From Nostoc piscinale CENA21 (GTDB lineage Bacteria; Cyanobacteriota; Cyanobacteriia; Cyanobacteriales; Nostocaceae), in the NCBI RefSeq assembly GCF_001298445.1, contig NZ_CP012036.1, positions 4,087,860 to 4,151,859 on the forward strand: a stretch of DNA of 64,000 nt. The letters run 5' to 3'. A program made the translations under genes and the position numbers. The notes beneath the pieces are model-generated. The model ran no database searches and was not told the DNA's origin. It saw only the letters and a program-made list of their open reading frames with translations. Positions 36,086 to 44,412 of this stretch are shown one piece after another; within the stretch, counting starts at the first letter, position 1; each line of letters begins with the position of its first letter.

Positions 36086-37435
36086 ATGAATCAAAATTAT
36101 CAATTAATTTATCCAACCCTCGATTTATTTCTTTATGACCTCAAATCTGGTTTGGGACAGGATGAAGAAAAACTCGAACAAAATCGTCAACTATTTTGGC
36201 AAAAAGTTTATGGTAATCAGTTAGATAGTAAAAAGATTGAAGAACTTGCCCAAGCAGAAACAGATAGTTACGATTATATTGAATTACTAGGTCATAAAAA
36301 ATATGAATTTTTTCCCAGTCCTTTAAATGGTTATTACTATCCCGTCCAACTGGGAGACACTTACGCACTGCAAGTAGACTGTACTGCTAACTATATATCC
36401 GATTACAAATACTCTCCACAATCCATTGATTGTTTGCATAATTTACAAACAGAAATTCTGACTAAAATCAATCATCAAAATGGCAAACTTGGTCAAAGTT
36501 GGTTAATTTGGGGTCAGTTATCTACAGATAATCAAGACCCCCAAGCCACAGCACAAGAATGTTTTGCCCAGTTAAAATTGCATCCGCAGCAAAATTGGCA
36601 AAATGATTTTATCGGTCAAGATAAGTTTTTTGGTGGAACTATATTTGAACTGCAACGACTTCCAGCAAAAGCACCAAACTTGCATGATAGTTATCATCTA
36701 TTAATTTGTTTGTTTCCTTATCAAATCAAAACCGATGCAATTAGAGAAATTAGCAGCAAGTTATCTCCTCAATTACTCCAACTTTTAAGATACCGCCATA
36801 AAATCCATTGGGCTAATTCTCAAAGTCAGGAAATTAAAGATAATTTAAAACAAGCAGCTAAACTAGCACAAGCTATTGTAAATAATTTGAATGCTAACTT
36901 GAAAAAACCAGATATTAAAATTAATGAATTAGAAACTTTCCTGAAAAACACACCAGAAATTTTATTGAAATATACTAATAATTTAGCGTATTTAGATGAC
37001 CAAAGACGCACAATAGAAGTAAATATAAACAATTATCAAAAACGTTACCAAGAACTTATAAAGTTAGATAGTAATAGCGATTGGGAATTTTTGCAAATAT
37101 TCAGTAACTATACTAAAGAAAAGTTTTTAGCCCAAATTGAAACTGACCAAGCTAACTTTAGCCCTGGTTTAACATTAATGGAAAATTACATTAAGACCAT
37201 ACAAGGTATTATCGATATTGAGCGAACTAAAAGCGATCGCAATTTAGAAAATCTTATCGGTAGTGTTGGTATCGGGTTAGCAATCAGCCAAATTGCATCT
37301 TCAATATTAGTTAGTCAATATCCACCACAAAAAGAAACACCCTTTTTCCTGACAACAGTCTTTGGCGGAAGCGTTGTTGCTGGAGTGCTTACCAGTATAA
37401 TCGCCTGGATATTATTTAAAAAAATTCGCCGCTAA
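36086..37435 (+). CDS. Predicted two-TM membrane protein, third gene of the CHAT operon
   Basis: 449 residues from the ATG at 36086; an extension to 36050 reads through a repeat (TTTGCGCCTTTGCGCG) and is unlikely. The first 230 residues form an alpha/beta domain rich in aromatic residues. Residues 230-385 are helical, with coiled-coil character. Two TM helices lie at the C-terminus (about 391-412 and 419-444), ending in a K-K-I-R-R clamp. I do not recognise the family. The position 75 bp after the 140-aa gene, on the same strand, supports cotranscription. A large soluble domain tethered by a C-terminal hairpin could be a membrane effector released or armed by the protease (inference). Confidence 0.75.
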   Translation: MNQNYQLIYPTLDLFLYDLKSGLGQDEEKLEQNRQLFWQKVYGNQLDSKKIEELAQAETDSYDYIELLGHKKYEFFPSPLNGYYYPVQLGDTYALQVDCTANYISDYKYSPQSIDCLHNLQTEILTKINHQNGKLGQSWLIWGQLSTDNQDPQATAQECFAQLKLHPQQNWQNDFIGQDKFFGGTIFELQRLPAKAPNLHDSYHLLICLFPYQIKTDAIREISSKLSPQLLQLLRYRHKIHWANSQSQEIKDNLKQAAKLAQAIVNNLNANLKKPDIKINELETFLKNTPEILLKYTNNLAYLDDQRRTIEVNINNYQKRYQELIKLDSNSDWEFLQIFSNYTKEKFLAQIETDQANFSPGLTLMENYIKTIQGIIDIERTKSDRNLENLIGSVGIGLAISQIASSILVSQYPPQKETPFFLTTVFGGSVVAGVLTSIIAWILFKKIRR

Positions 37436-37611
37436 AAACTCTTTCTTGTGTGCTATCACTCCGTACCCTGTGGAAAGGCTTGCGCCTACGTAATGACAAG
37501 TGTTTAACCCGACATGATATAATTCGGTTGAGCAATTTGTATTCCTCAAACAATAAATCTCTCGTAATTAACTAAGACTAAGCGGCTAAACAATTTAAAC
37601 GCACTCTCTGT

Positions 37612-38097
37612 TTACTCCCCTACTAATGCCAATGCTTGATTGATTACTCGGTCAGACAGATACATTCCACAGAGACGCAGCTGTTCAACCACAGGACGCG
37701 CTGCTGGAATTACCCCCCGTTGTTTGGCAGTGAGAACTATGCCTAGAGTTCCCCGTACTGGGATTCCCAAAGCTACTGCACAATAACGGGCTGCTAAATC
37801 ATCAAGTATTACCTCTGTGCCAGTATTTACATAAGCCCAAGTTAACACAGCCGATTCACCAGCACCTAAATCCCAGCTTTGAATAATTGCGGGAACGGAT
37901 GGTGTCGCAACCTCTACCAGCCAAGAAGTAGTTGCTAACGCCATTGCAGTTACATCCGTCTGCCCGTATGCTTGAATTTCACTGGCTACAGCCTGGGGGA
38001 CAATAATTTCTGGACTGACTATCTGCAATAGGTCGAGAAAGCCACCCTTGGTTAAAAAAATCAGTGGAGAGGTGTTGATTGCAGGACGTTCAGCCAC
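37612..38097 (-). CDS. DUF3368 PIN-like putative toxin
   Basis: A 161-residue protein of the PIN-like DUF3368 type. It has an N-terminal I-N-T-S-P-L-I-F-L acidic-site strand (here N-T-S instead of D-T-S/D-A-S). L-G-A-G-E-S-A-V-L and V-I-L-D-D-L-A-A-R contribute the further acidic residues, followed by G-T-L-G-I-V-L. PIN-like toxins are Mg-dependent RNases, and DUF3368 genes commonly pair with UPF0175 antitoxins. The pair here overlaps by 8 bp with the antitoxin first, the normal order. Confidence 0.88.
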   Translation of the reverse strand: MAERPAINTSPLIFLTKGGFLDLLQIVSPEIIVPQAVASEIQAYGQTDVTAMALATTSWLVEVATPSVPAIIQSWDLGAGESAVLTWAYVNTGTEVILDDLAARYCAVALGIPVRGTLGIVLTAKQRGVIPAARPVVEQLRLCGMYLSDRVINQALALVGE

Positions 38098-38341
38098 GGT
38101 TTAACTCTTGTTGCAAGTCATCAAAGTCTACGGTAAACACATCTACTTGCTCACGAGTAAGGGCTGCAAGAAAATCACGGCGATTTAAACCTGCAATTTG
38201 AGCAGCTTTTTCCTGGGAGATTTCACCCTTTTGATACCAGTAGATAGCAGCAGCCAACCGCATATCACGCACAAATTCATCTGGGGGAAGACGGCGGGCT
38301 GAGAATACTTCTTCGGGTAAGTCTAGATTTACTCTGGTCAT
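38090..38341 (-). CDS. UPF0175 family antitoxin
   Basis: An 83-residue UPF0175 protein: M-T-R-V-N-L-D-L-P-E-E-V-F, then R-L-A-A-A-I-Y-W-Y-Q-K-G-E-I-S-Q-E-K-A-A-Q-I-A-G-L-N-R-R-D-F, a helix-turn-helix that should bind its own promoter. It precedes and overlaps the DUF3368 toxin gene. Autorepression is expected; the region upstream (38342-38400) is AT-rich. Confidence 0.9.
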   Translation of the reverse strand: MTRVNLDLPEEVFSARRLPPDEFVRDMRLAAAIYWYQKGEISQEKAAQIAGLNRRDFLAALTREQVDVFTVDFDDLQQELNRG

Positions 38342-38524
38342 AGTTTTCTCCAGTTAATTAAAATCCAAGACCTTTCTTTCTTGCTATTACAACTCAGTGT
38401 TAGTGTTGACATAGCATTATTGTAAACAATGCCCAAAAAATAATTCTGGATGTAATATAATAATCACATCCAGAAATTATCTCATCTACTCTACAAATAT
38501 TACTTAAAGAAAATCCGAATTAAT

Positions 38525-40393
38525 TTATTCCACAGTCACCGATTTTGCTAAATTCCGAGGCTGGTCAACGTCTAAACCGCGACGGGCGGCAATGTGATAA
38601 GCCAATAGTTGCAATGGTACTACTGTCAGAATGGGTGATAATAATTCATCCACTGATGAAACGGGGAGTAAATCATTAAATATTTCTGCCGCTTCACCGT
38701 CTTTTACAGGTGTTACACCAATTAAGCGTGAATCTCTGGCTTTGGCTTCTTGGGCGTTAGAAATGACCTTTTCATACACATTACCAGGAACAGCGATCGC
38801 CACCACCGGAACTTTAGCATCTAATAATGCAATGGGGCCGTGTTTCATTTCGCCAGCCGGATAACCTTCGGCGTGAATATAGCTAATTTCTTTTAATTTC
38901 AAAGCCCCTTCTAACGCAATGGGGAAGTTAATTCCTCTTCCTAAAAAGATGAAATCTTGAGTATCAGCAAATTCATGGGCTAAATGTTCTGTTAAACGTT
39001 CTTGGCTTGCCAATGTTTCTTCAATTTCTTGAGGAATTTGTCGCAGTCCGTTAATAATTTGCTCTACAGTTTCTTTGGGAATTGTTTGACGACGGGCAGC
39101 TAAATCTAAGGCTAAAGCATAAAACGCCATCAATTGGGCAATAAATGTTTTTGTTGCTGCTACGCCAATTTCTATCCCAGCTAAGGTACTAATAATATTA
39201 GGAACCATGTGGCCAAGGCTACTTTCTGGGCGGTTGGTAATCCCTAAAAGTCGCGCTTGATATTTCGCCTCTTGACCTTGGCGGCGTTCTTTTTCCATTG
39301 CTAAAGCTGCTAATGTATCAGCAGTTTCACCAGATTGAGTAACACCAATAATTAATGTATTTGGTGTTAATGGTGATGGTGCATAGCGATATTCCGAAGC
39401 GTAGTGTACTTGGGTGGGAATTTCTGCTAATTGTTCTAATAAGTGTTTGCCAACTAAAGCGGCGTGCCAACTTGTACCACAAGCGACGATATGAATTTGT
39501 TCTAAATCTGCGTAGAGTGATTCAGACAAGCCGAGGTTAATAGGTGACACTGACGCATCAGTTGAATTATGAAAATATGCTTCTAAATTAGCTCTAACCA
39601 CTCCTGGTTGCTCATAGATTTCTTTGAGCATGAAGTGTTTGAATCCCTGCTTTTCCACCATTGTGGGACTCAAGTTGAGCATCCGGGGTTGTTTTTTCAA
39701 CCTCTCGCCTGCAAAGTTGTAAATCTCTACACCTAATGGTGTGAGACGGGCAATTTCCCCATTTTCTAAAGGTAATACGGCACGGGTGTAAGCAACGATC
39801 GCCGGGGTATCAGAAGCACAGAAAAATTCGCCCTGACCAAATCCAATTACTAAAGGTGCTTGTTGACGCACTACAATTAACTCGTCGGGGTAATCAGCCG
39901 AAATAACTGCGATCGCAAATCCACCTTCTAGCTGATTAGCAGCTTGACGAACTGCATCTAAAAAATTTAAATCTGGATTTTTTAATAATTCTGCAATCAA
40001 ATGGGGAATGACTTCTGTATCAGTTTCCGAACGAAACTGGTGTCCTTTTTGTTTTAAGTCTTCCCGTAACTCGCGGTAATTTTCCACAATGCCATTTTGA
40101 ACCACCGCAATACGTAATGCTGTATCCAAATGGGGATGAGCATTATATTCTTCTGGTTTACCATGAGTAGCCCAGCGAGTATGACCAATGCCAATTTGAG
40201 CCGGATTTTCTAGCTGTTCGAGTTTAGAACGCAGGTTATGTAGTTTTCCTTTCGCCCTAACACAATTAACTTCACCTTCCCAAATTGTGGCGATTCCCGC
40301 AGAATCGTAGCCTCTATACTCTAGTTTTTCCAGTCCAGACAGTAAAATTTCTGTTGCTGCTTGAGTGCCGATATACCCAACGATTCCACACAT
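38525..40393 (-). CDS. glmS: Glutamine-fructose-6-phosphate aminotransferase (GlmS)
   Basis: Makes glucosamine 6-phosphate from fructose 6-phosphate and glutamine, the entry to peptidoglycan and amino-sugar synthesis. At 622 residues it has a normal length. Cys2 in M-C-G-I-V-G-Y is the N-terminal nucleophile of the class II glutaminase domain, with R-G-Y-D-S-A-G-I and G-H-T-R-W-A-T-H-G. Two SIS domains follow (A-C-G-T-S-W-H-A near 305 and F-L-G-R-G near 478). The C-terminus is L-A-K-S-V-T-V-E. In heterocystous cyanobacteria glmS lies near psaC, as here. No glmS ribozyme is visible upstream. Confidence 0.97.
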   Translation of the reverse strand: MCGIVGYIGTQAATEILLSGLEKLEYRGYDSAGIATIWEGEVNCVRAKGKLHNLRSKLEQLENPAQIGIGHTRWATHGKPEEYNAHPHLDTALRIAVVQNGIVENYRELREDLKQKGHQFRSETDTEVIPHLIAELLKNPDLNFLDAVRQAANQLEGGFAIAVISADYPDELIVVRQQAPLVIGFGQGEFFCASDTPAIVAYTRAVLPLENGEIARLTPLGVEIYNFAGERLKKQPRMLNLSPTMVEKQGFKHFMLKEIYEQPGVVRANLEAYFHNSTDASVSPINLGLSESLYADLEQIHIVACGTSWHAALVGKHLLEQLAEIPTQVHYASEYRYAPSPLTPNTLIIGVTQSGETADTLAALAMEKERRQGQEAKYQARLLGITNRPESSLGHMVPNIISTLAGIEIGVAATKTFIAQLMAFYALALDLAARRQTIPKETVEQIINGLRQIPQEIEETLASQERLTEHLAHEFADTQDFIFLGRGINFPIALEGALKLKEISYIHAEGYPAGEMKHGPIALLDAKVPVVAIAVPGNVYEKVISNAQEAKARDSRLIGVTPVKDGEAAEIFNDLLPVSSVDELLSPILTVVPLQLLAYHIAARRGLDVDQPRNLAKSVTVE

Positions 40394-40556
40394 TGCTCAC
40401 ACCATTTTGGTTTTAGGATTATTAAATCCAGTATAGATGTTGTTAAAAGGGGTGTATGGGTATAGGGGTATAAGGGTATAGGAAGAGAAATTACATTAAA
40501 CTCAGCCAAAATTAAATAACTAGCCCACTCAATCTCATTACAAGTTATTTTTATAT

Positions 40557-41024
40557 CTAACTACGAATGCTGCTTTGTCCTGTGCGTAGTTCTAATAAAT
40601 TTGGTGTAGCAAAAAAGCCAAAATAAATAGCGATCGCAGCAGTAATTCCATGAAGCCAGACATCATTCCCAAAAATTGGAATAAAGCCTAAAGTTGACTG
40701 CGTAGGAGGAAAAAGCCCCATCACAGTTAGCAAGCCATAGAACAGTCCTAATACTCCACTATAGAGGCGGGCGCTACCTAATGAAACAGATGCCCAAATT
40801 CCTGCAATTCCCACCACAAAATGAACAATATTGTGTAAAACGTTGACGGGGAATAATCCTAACAGATATCCGTATCCGATTGTAAATGAAAGTCCAGCCA
40901 TATCAGGTGTAACCGTAGGCTCTGTCTTCAACACAGGAATAAAGCCCATAACACCAATCACAGTAAAGATAATGCCAATAATTAAGGCGAAGTACTGTCC
41001 TGCTTTGTACTGTTCTGCCTTCAT
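40557..41024 (-). CDS. DUF4383 four-helix membrane protein
   Basis: A 155-residue integral membrane protein with four TM helices (about 11-30, 52-73, 84-104, and 123-142). The pattern N-V-L-H-N-I-V-H-F-V-V-G is typical of the DUF4383 family, with two conserved His that could bind a ligand. The function is unknown. The gene is alone on the minus strand between glmS and psaC; a MITE-like element lies 56 bp upstream of its start. Confidence 0.8.
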   Translation of the reverse strand: MKAEQYKAGQYFALIIGIIFTVIGVMGFIPVLKTEPTVTPDMAGLSFTIGYGYLLGLFPVNVLHNIVHFVVGIAGIWASVSLGSARLYSGVLGLFYGLLTVMGLFPPTQSTLGFIPIFGNDVWLHGITAAIAIYFGFFATPNLLELRTGQSSIRS

Positions 41025-41079
41025 AATCGAACTCCTGGTTGTTTAGAACAATCGGAAATTTTTCAAGCCCAACAATTGA

Positions 41080-41190
41080 CTAGTACAACAAGGCAAAAGT
41101 AAAAGGTCAAAAGGAAAAAGAAAGAATAGTGATACCACAAGCTTTCTCGCAATTTCTTATGGTCTATTTATTTACGCCAACCTGTACTAG
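41080..41190. mobile_element. Small MITE-like element, 111 bp
   Basis: Bounded by imperfect 15-bp inverted repeats: CTAGTACAACAAGGC at 41080-41094 and its counterpart GCCAACCTGTACTAG at 41176-41190 (11 of 15 bases pair). There is no coding capacity. The inside is closely similar to 11135-11228. Short size, inverted ends and more than one copy fit a miniature element moved by a transposase elsewhere in the genome. Confidence 0.65.
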
Positions 41191-41622
41191 CAATTAACAA
41201 AAATTTCCAAGACTATCTCCATACAACTTTAGAGTTACGGTTCTTTACTCCTACTCTGGTTCTATTTTGCTTCTACCTCTGCCTTTAACAGATGTGTAAA
41301 AGCTGTGTATACGCTTACACCTTTATATCTTTACAATTGCCCTAATAAAGGTTTTATATCGGTTTTAGGGCAATACGGTTCAGATAAAAAAAAGTAAATC
41401 ATCACAAAACCAAAAAATAATGACTCAACAAAAAACGCAAGAATGATTTTGCAGGGGGCTTGGGGAACGCAACCGTCCCCCAATCGGGGGTTTGGGGGAG
41501 AATCCCCCAAATCTTGTTCATTATCTAAGTTTTTTAATTGTGAATTTGTATTATTCAAAACCCCTATACCCTTTCACCCCCACACCCTATCTCCACAGAT
41601 AATCTTTGAGCATAAGTTCTCA

Positions 41623-41650
41623 CAAAAAAAAAAGGAGCAACTTGCTCCTT
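41623..41650 (-). terminator. Rho-independent terminator of psaC
   Basis: Read on the minus strand, AAGGAGCA (41650-41643) pairs perfectly with TGCTCCTT (41639-41632) around a three-base loop and is followed by a run of about ten T (41633-41624). It lies 139 bp after the psaC stop. A strong intrinsic terminator suits a highly expressed photosystem gene. Confidence 0.85.
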
Positions 41651-41788
41651 CTGCCACTAAGGTATGTTTATGATTTTTGAAGTTTTACCCTAGTAAGGTG
41701 GGCAGAACCCACCCTACAGTGCTAAAAAAGCTTGCTATGGAGACACTTAATTGAGAGTCTGATGAGAAATTTTAGAATAAATTCCGCA

Positions 41789-42034
41789 TCAATAAGCTAG
41801 ACCCATGCTGCGAGTTGTTTCAGCGCCCAGGTAAACCCGGATGCTCAAAAAGTCGGTGGGGCAGGCAGTTTCACAACGTTTGCAGCCAACGCAGTCTTCT
41901 GTGCGGGGTGAGGAGGCAATTTGAGCAGCTTTACAGCCGTCCCAGGGTACCATCTCTAGCACGTCGGTGGGGCAGGCGCGAACACATTGAGTGCAGCCAA
42001 TACAGGTATCGTAGATTTTTACGGTATGAGACAT
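41789..42034 (-). CDS. psaC: Photosystem I iron-sulphur subunit PsaC
   Basis: An 81-residue stromal-side subunit carrying the terminal [4Fe-4S] clusters FA and FB, which pass electrons to ferredoxin. It starts M-S-H-T-V-K-I-Y-D at 42034; an in-frame extension upstream is not part of the protein. The Cys pattern is C-I-G-C-T-Q-C-V-R-A-C-P and C-V-G-C-K-R-C-E-T-A-C-P. The C-terminus is G-L-A-Y. A good ribosome-binding site (AAAGGAG) lies upstream and a strong terminator lies downstream. Confidence 0.98.
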   Translation of the reverse strand: MSHTVKIYDTCIGCTQCVRACPTDVLEMVPWDGCKAAQIASSPRTEDCVGCKRCETACPTDFLSIRVYLGAETTRSMGLAY

Positions 42035-42464
42035 TGAAAAAAGGCTCCTTTCGAGTTCTCTTCTCTGCGAAAGAATCATAATCAAGGCATAGTTTACCGC
42101 AGTGGCTTATCCCGCGTAAGTAAAAGGCTACATAACTTTAAACAATGTAATAGGCACGTTTTAAAGTTAAAATTTGCGAAATTTCTCTGTTTCCTTATAA
42201 ATCAGCTACAGAAGAGCAGCGTGTTTCCCTCATTTGTTAACTACCTTCAATTAGTTGGTGTAAAGATATGTAAATAAAAACAGTAGCGGGTAGGGGCTGG
42301 CGTTCCACAACAAATTACATTTACCAGCAAATAATTGCCATAAGTAAGTGGGTGGGAAAAAACCAAAGTATGTTAAGAAATTCTAATTAGGCTAAAATCC
42401 TCTTTTCTCCTGCCTTCTGCCTCCTGCCTTTTCCTAACTACAATTATTTACACCGTTCTACTTA
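42035..42464. promoter_or_regulatory. psaC upstream region
   Basis: 430 bp between the Rieske gene (3' end) and psaC (both minus strand). The first 150 bp upstream of psaC must hold its promoter and 5' leader; AT-rich boxes are visible around 42125-42215. The part near 42400-42430 is a TCCTGCCTTCTGCCTCCTGCC low-complexity repeat, also found at 58700-58720. Confidence 0.4.
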
Positions 42465-43418
42465 TTACCAATCTTGATACAGTTTTTGAGCATGAAACAT
42501 AATTTCCTCTTTTGGTAGGCGAATTTTGGGTGTTTGACGAGGATATGATGTTTCTATAGCGCGTGTATCTTGCTCAACAACAGTTGTGACTGCACTCAAC
42601 ATTGAGCGTCTTAATAAAGGTAGCAGAACTGGATGTTTAGGTTTGCTGAAGACCAACACAAAGGTTTTAGTTTGCGTTTCTGTTTCTGGATATAAGATAT
42701 GCACCTGCAAAATTTCTCCTAGTAAAAAAGAGGTGCGAAAAGTTAGCAGTGAAGGAAACGCATATTCTAAGATGCCAGTGTAGGTTTTAGGTGCGGTCAA
42801 AACAACAGGGTTGCGGATGATATCATTCCAGGTGCTATCCTCACGCTCTAGTTCCTGGACAACTTTGAGCCAATATCCTTCATGCTCAAACACCGGGACG
42901 CGATTAGCTTTAATCCCAAATAAGTCGCGGTGTGTACCACTTTGATGGTTGTAATCATAGTTAATTAACAAGTTATCTAAAAAAGTGCCGCGGATGCTTT
43001 TTTCCCCAGCTACACCGACAAAACTCATACCTGCACTTACTTTTGAGATGAGGTCTGGGATGGGAATTTTTGGTACATGACCAGCATAAGTCCAAATACA
43101 GTCATCTTTGATGATTAGTTCTAGGGGAGTTAACAGTGGTTGAGTACCTATTTGTCCGGACTGATGCAACCTTCCTTGTGCATCAAATTCTAAGGCATGA
43201 AAGGGACAAGCAATTGTATTTCGTTCTTGGCAAATCCAGCCATCAGATAAAGGTGCTTGCATGTGGGGACAAACGTTATCTAGGGCGAAAATTTCACCTT
43301 GCTGATTTTGCCAGAGGACATAATCTTGACCATTCAGCGCCACTTTATAAGGCTTGTTAATACCCAGCATGGAACGGTGGGCAATTAACCACGGTGCGCC
43401 AGGGAGAATGACTGCCAT
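42465..43418 (-). CDS. Rieske-type non-haem iron oxygenase
   Basis: A 317-residue oxygenase alpha-subunit-like protein. The N-terminal Rieske [2Fe-2S] domain has C-P-H (about 49-51) and C-P-F-H (about 70-73) ligands. The catalytic domain contains N-Y-D-Y-N-H-Q-S-G-T-H-R-D, giving the two His of the mononuclear Fe(II) site. There is no C-terminal TM pair like that of pheophorbide a oxygenase. The substrate is unknown. It is divergent from a TetR-type regulator across 131 bp, a common arrangement for a repressor controlling a catabolic or detoxifying oxygenase. Confidence 0.85.
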   Translation of the reverse strand: MAVILPGAPWLIAHRSMLGINKPYKVALNGQDYVLWQNQQGEIFALDNVCPHMQAPLSDGWICQERNTIACPFHALEFDAQGRLHQSGQIGTQPLLTPLELIIKDDCIWTYAGHVPKIPIPDLISKVSAGMSFVGVAGEKSIRGTFLDNLLINYDYNHQSGTHRDLFGIKANRVPVFEHEGYWLKVVQELEREDSTWNDIIRNPVVLTAPKTYTGILEYAFPSLLTFRTSFLLGEILQVHILYPETETQTKTFVLVFSKPKHPVLLPLLRRSMLSAVTTVVEQDTRAIETSYPRQTPKIRLPKEEIMFHAQKLYQDW

Positions 43419-43549
43419 AAAAGTCTCCTAGTTAAAGTTATGTGAGACTATAGCGATCGCTATAATCTTGCAAGAGTTAAAGTAAATTGTGACAAAACTT
43501 TCATATTTGTATTCAAAATACGACAGATTATTCATGTTTGTCAAGAACT

Positions 43550-44309
43550 ATGGCTATAAGTAAACCTGATCTGATGCGCCGTCAACCCAAGCAAAAGCGG
43601 AGTCAGCAAAGGGTTGAAAAAATTCTCCAAGCAGCGGCCGAAGTTTTTGCAGAGGTGGGTTATGAAGCTGCAACTACCCATCAAATTGCAGCGAAAGCCG
43701 AAACAGCCATTGGTTCGCTGTATCAGTTTTTTCCTGATAAACTCGCCATATTTCATGCACTCGAAGCTATACACATGGAACGGGTGACAGAAATTCATAT
43801 CAAGCTTATGCAGTCAGATGATAAGCATGAATCATTATTAAAGTTTATTGAGTGTACGGTAGATACTTACGCCCAATATTTTGCAGATCCCATCCCTCGC
43901 GTTGTCTATATTCAGTATTTTGTCGCACCGGAATTATTTAAATTATTTGACGAAAACTTTGATAAGCAACTAATTCAACAATTCGCCGCCTTTTTTTCGC
44001 CAGTGGAACCCAGACTTAACTGTAGAAAAAAGTGAACTTTTATCTGAAACGGTGCATCGAACTTATAACGCTTTGCTGTTGAATGCACTAAAACAGGATG
44101 AGAGTAAACGTCAAACCCTTTACGCCGAACTCAAAACATTGTTAATTGCATATTTAACACCATACACTTTGCCGCAGCAAGTAATGAAAGTAATGATGTG
44201 TCCTTATTGCCAGTCATCACGGTTATCAAAAAATGGGCATCGTCACGGAAAGCAACGCTATCTCTGTAAAGATTGTGGTAAGCAGTTTTTGGAAAGGTTG
44301 AATTTGTAG
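43550..44309 (+). CDS. TetR-family regulator, frame-broken, with C-terminal zinc ribbon
   Basis: Starts at ATG 43550. The TetR DNA-binding domain is clear: I-L-Q-A-A-A-E-V-F-A-E-V-G-Y-E-A-A-T-T, then I-G-S-L-Y-Q-F-F-P-D-K. As sequenced the frame ends at 44035. Deleting one T from the T7 at 43991-43997 continues it as F-F-R-Q-W-N-P-D-L-T-V-E through the rest of the TetR ligand domain to L-L-I-A-Y-L-T-P-Y. In the same frame a transposase-type zinc ribbon follows (M-M-C-P-Y-C-Q-S-S-R-L-S-K-N-G, with C-K-D-C), ending at 44309. The restored protein is about 252 residues. It probably controls the divergent Rieske gene. The zinc ribbon is unusual for TetR proteins. Confidence 0.8.
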
Positions 44310-44412
44310 TTATTTGGTACTTGTGCAGCGAAGTTGTTTGTGGAGATTGGGTGTAGGGGTGTGAGGGAAAGGGGACAAAGGGGACAAGGGAGATAGGGGG
44401 GCAAGGGGTTGT

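Larger units (their letters stand above)
41025..41788. other. Intergenic region between psaC and the DUF4383 gene
   Basis: 764 bp with no credible gene. Contents in order: the MITE-like element (41080-41190), AT-rich DNA, a G/C-rich dispersed repeat at about 41453-41520 (GGGGCTTGGGG, CCCCCAATCGGGGG, GGGGGAGAATCCCCC), a CCCTTTCACCCCCACACCC repeat, the psaC terminator (41623-41650) and a GGTGGG..CCCACC hairpin at 41698-41713. A short minus-strand frame across the G/C repeat is not accepted. Confidence 0.55.

Noticed and set aside
38525..40600. glmS ribozyme upstream of glmS
   Set aside because: The 160-bp upstream region is too short and repeat-rich (GGGTATAGGGGTATAAGGG) and has no ribozyme core that I can recognise.
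41331..41558. 75-codon minus-strand gene between glmS and psaC
   Set aside because: Half of it is a G/C-rich dispersed repeat; it has no start site logic and no family.
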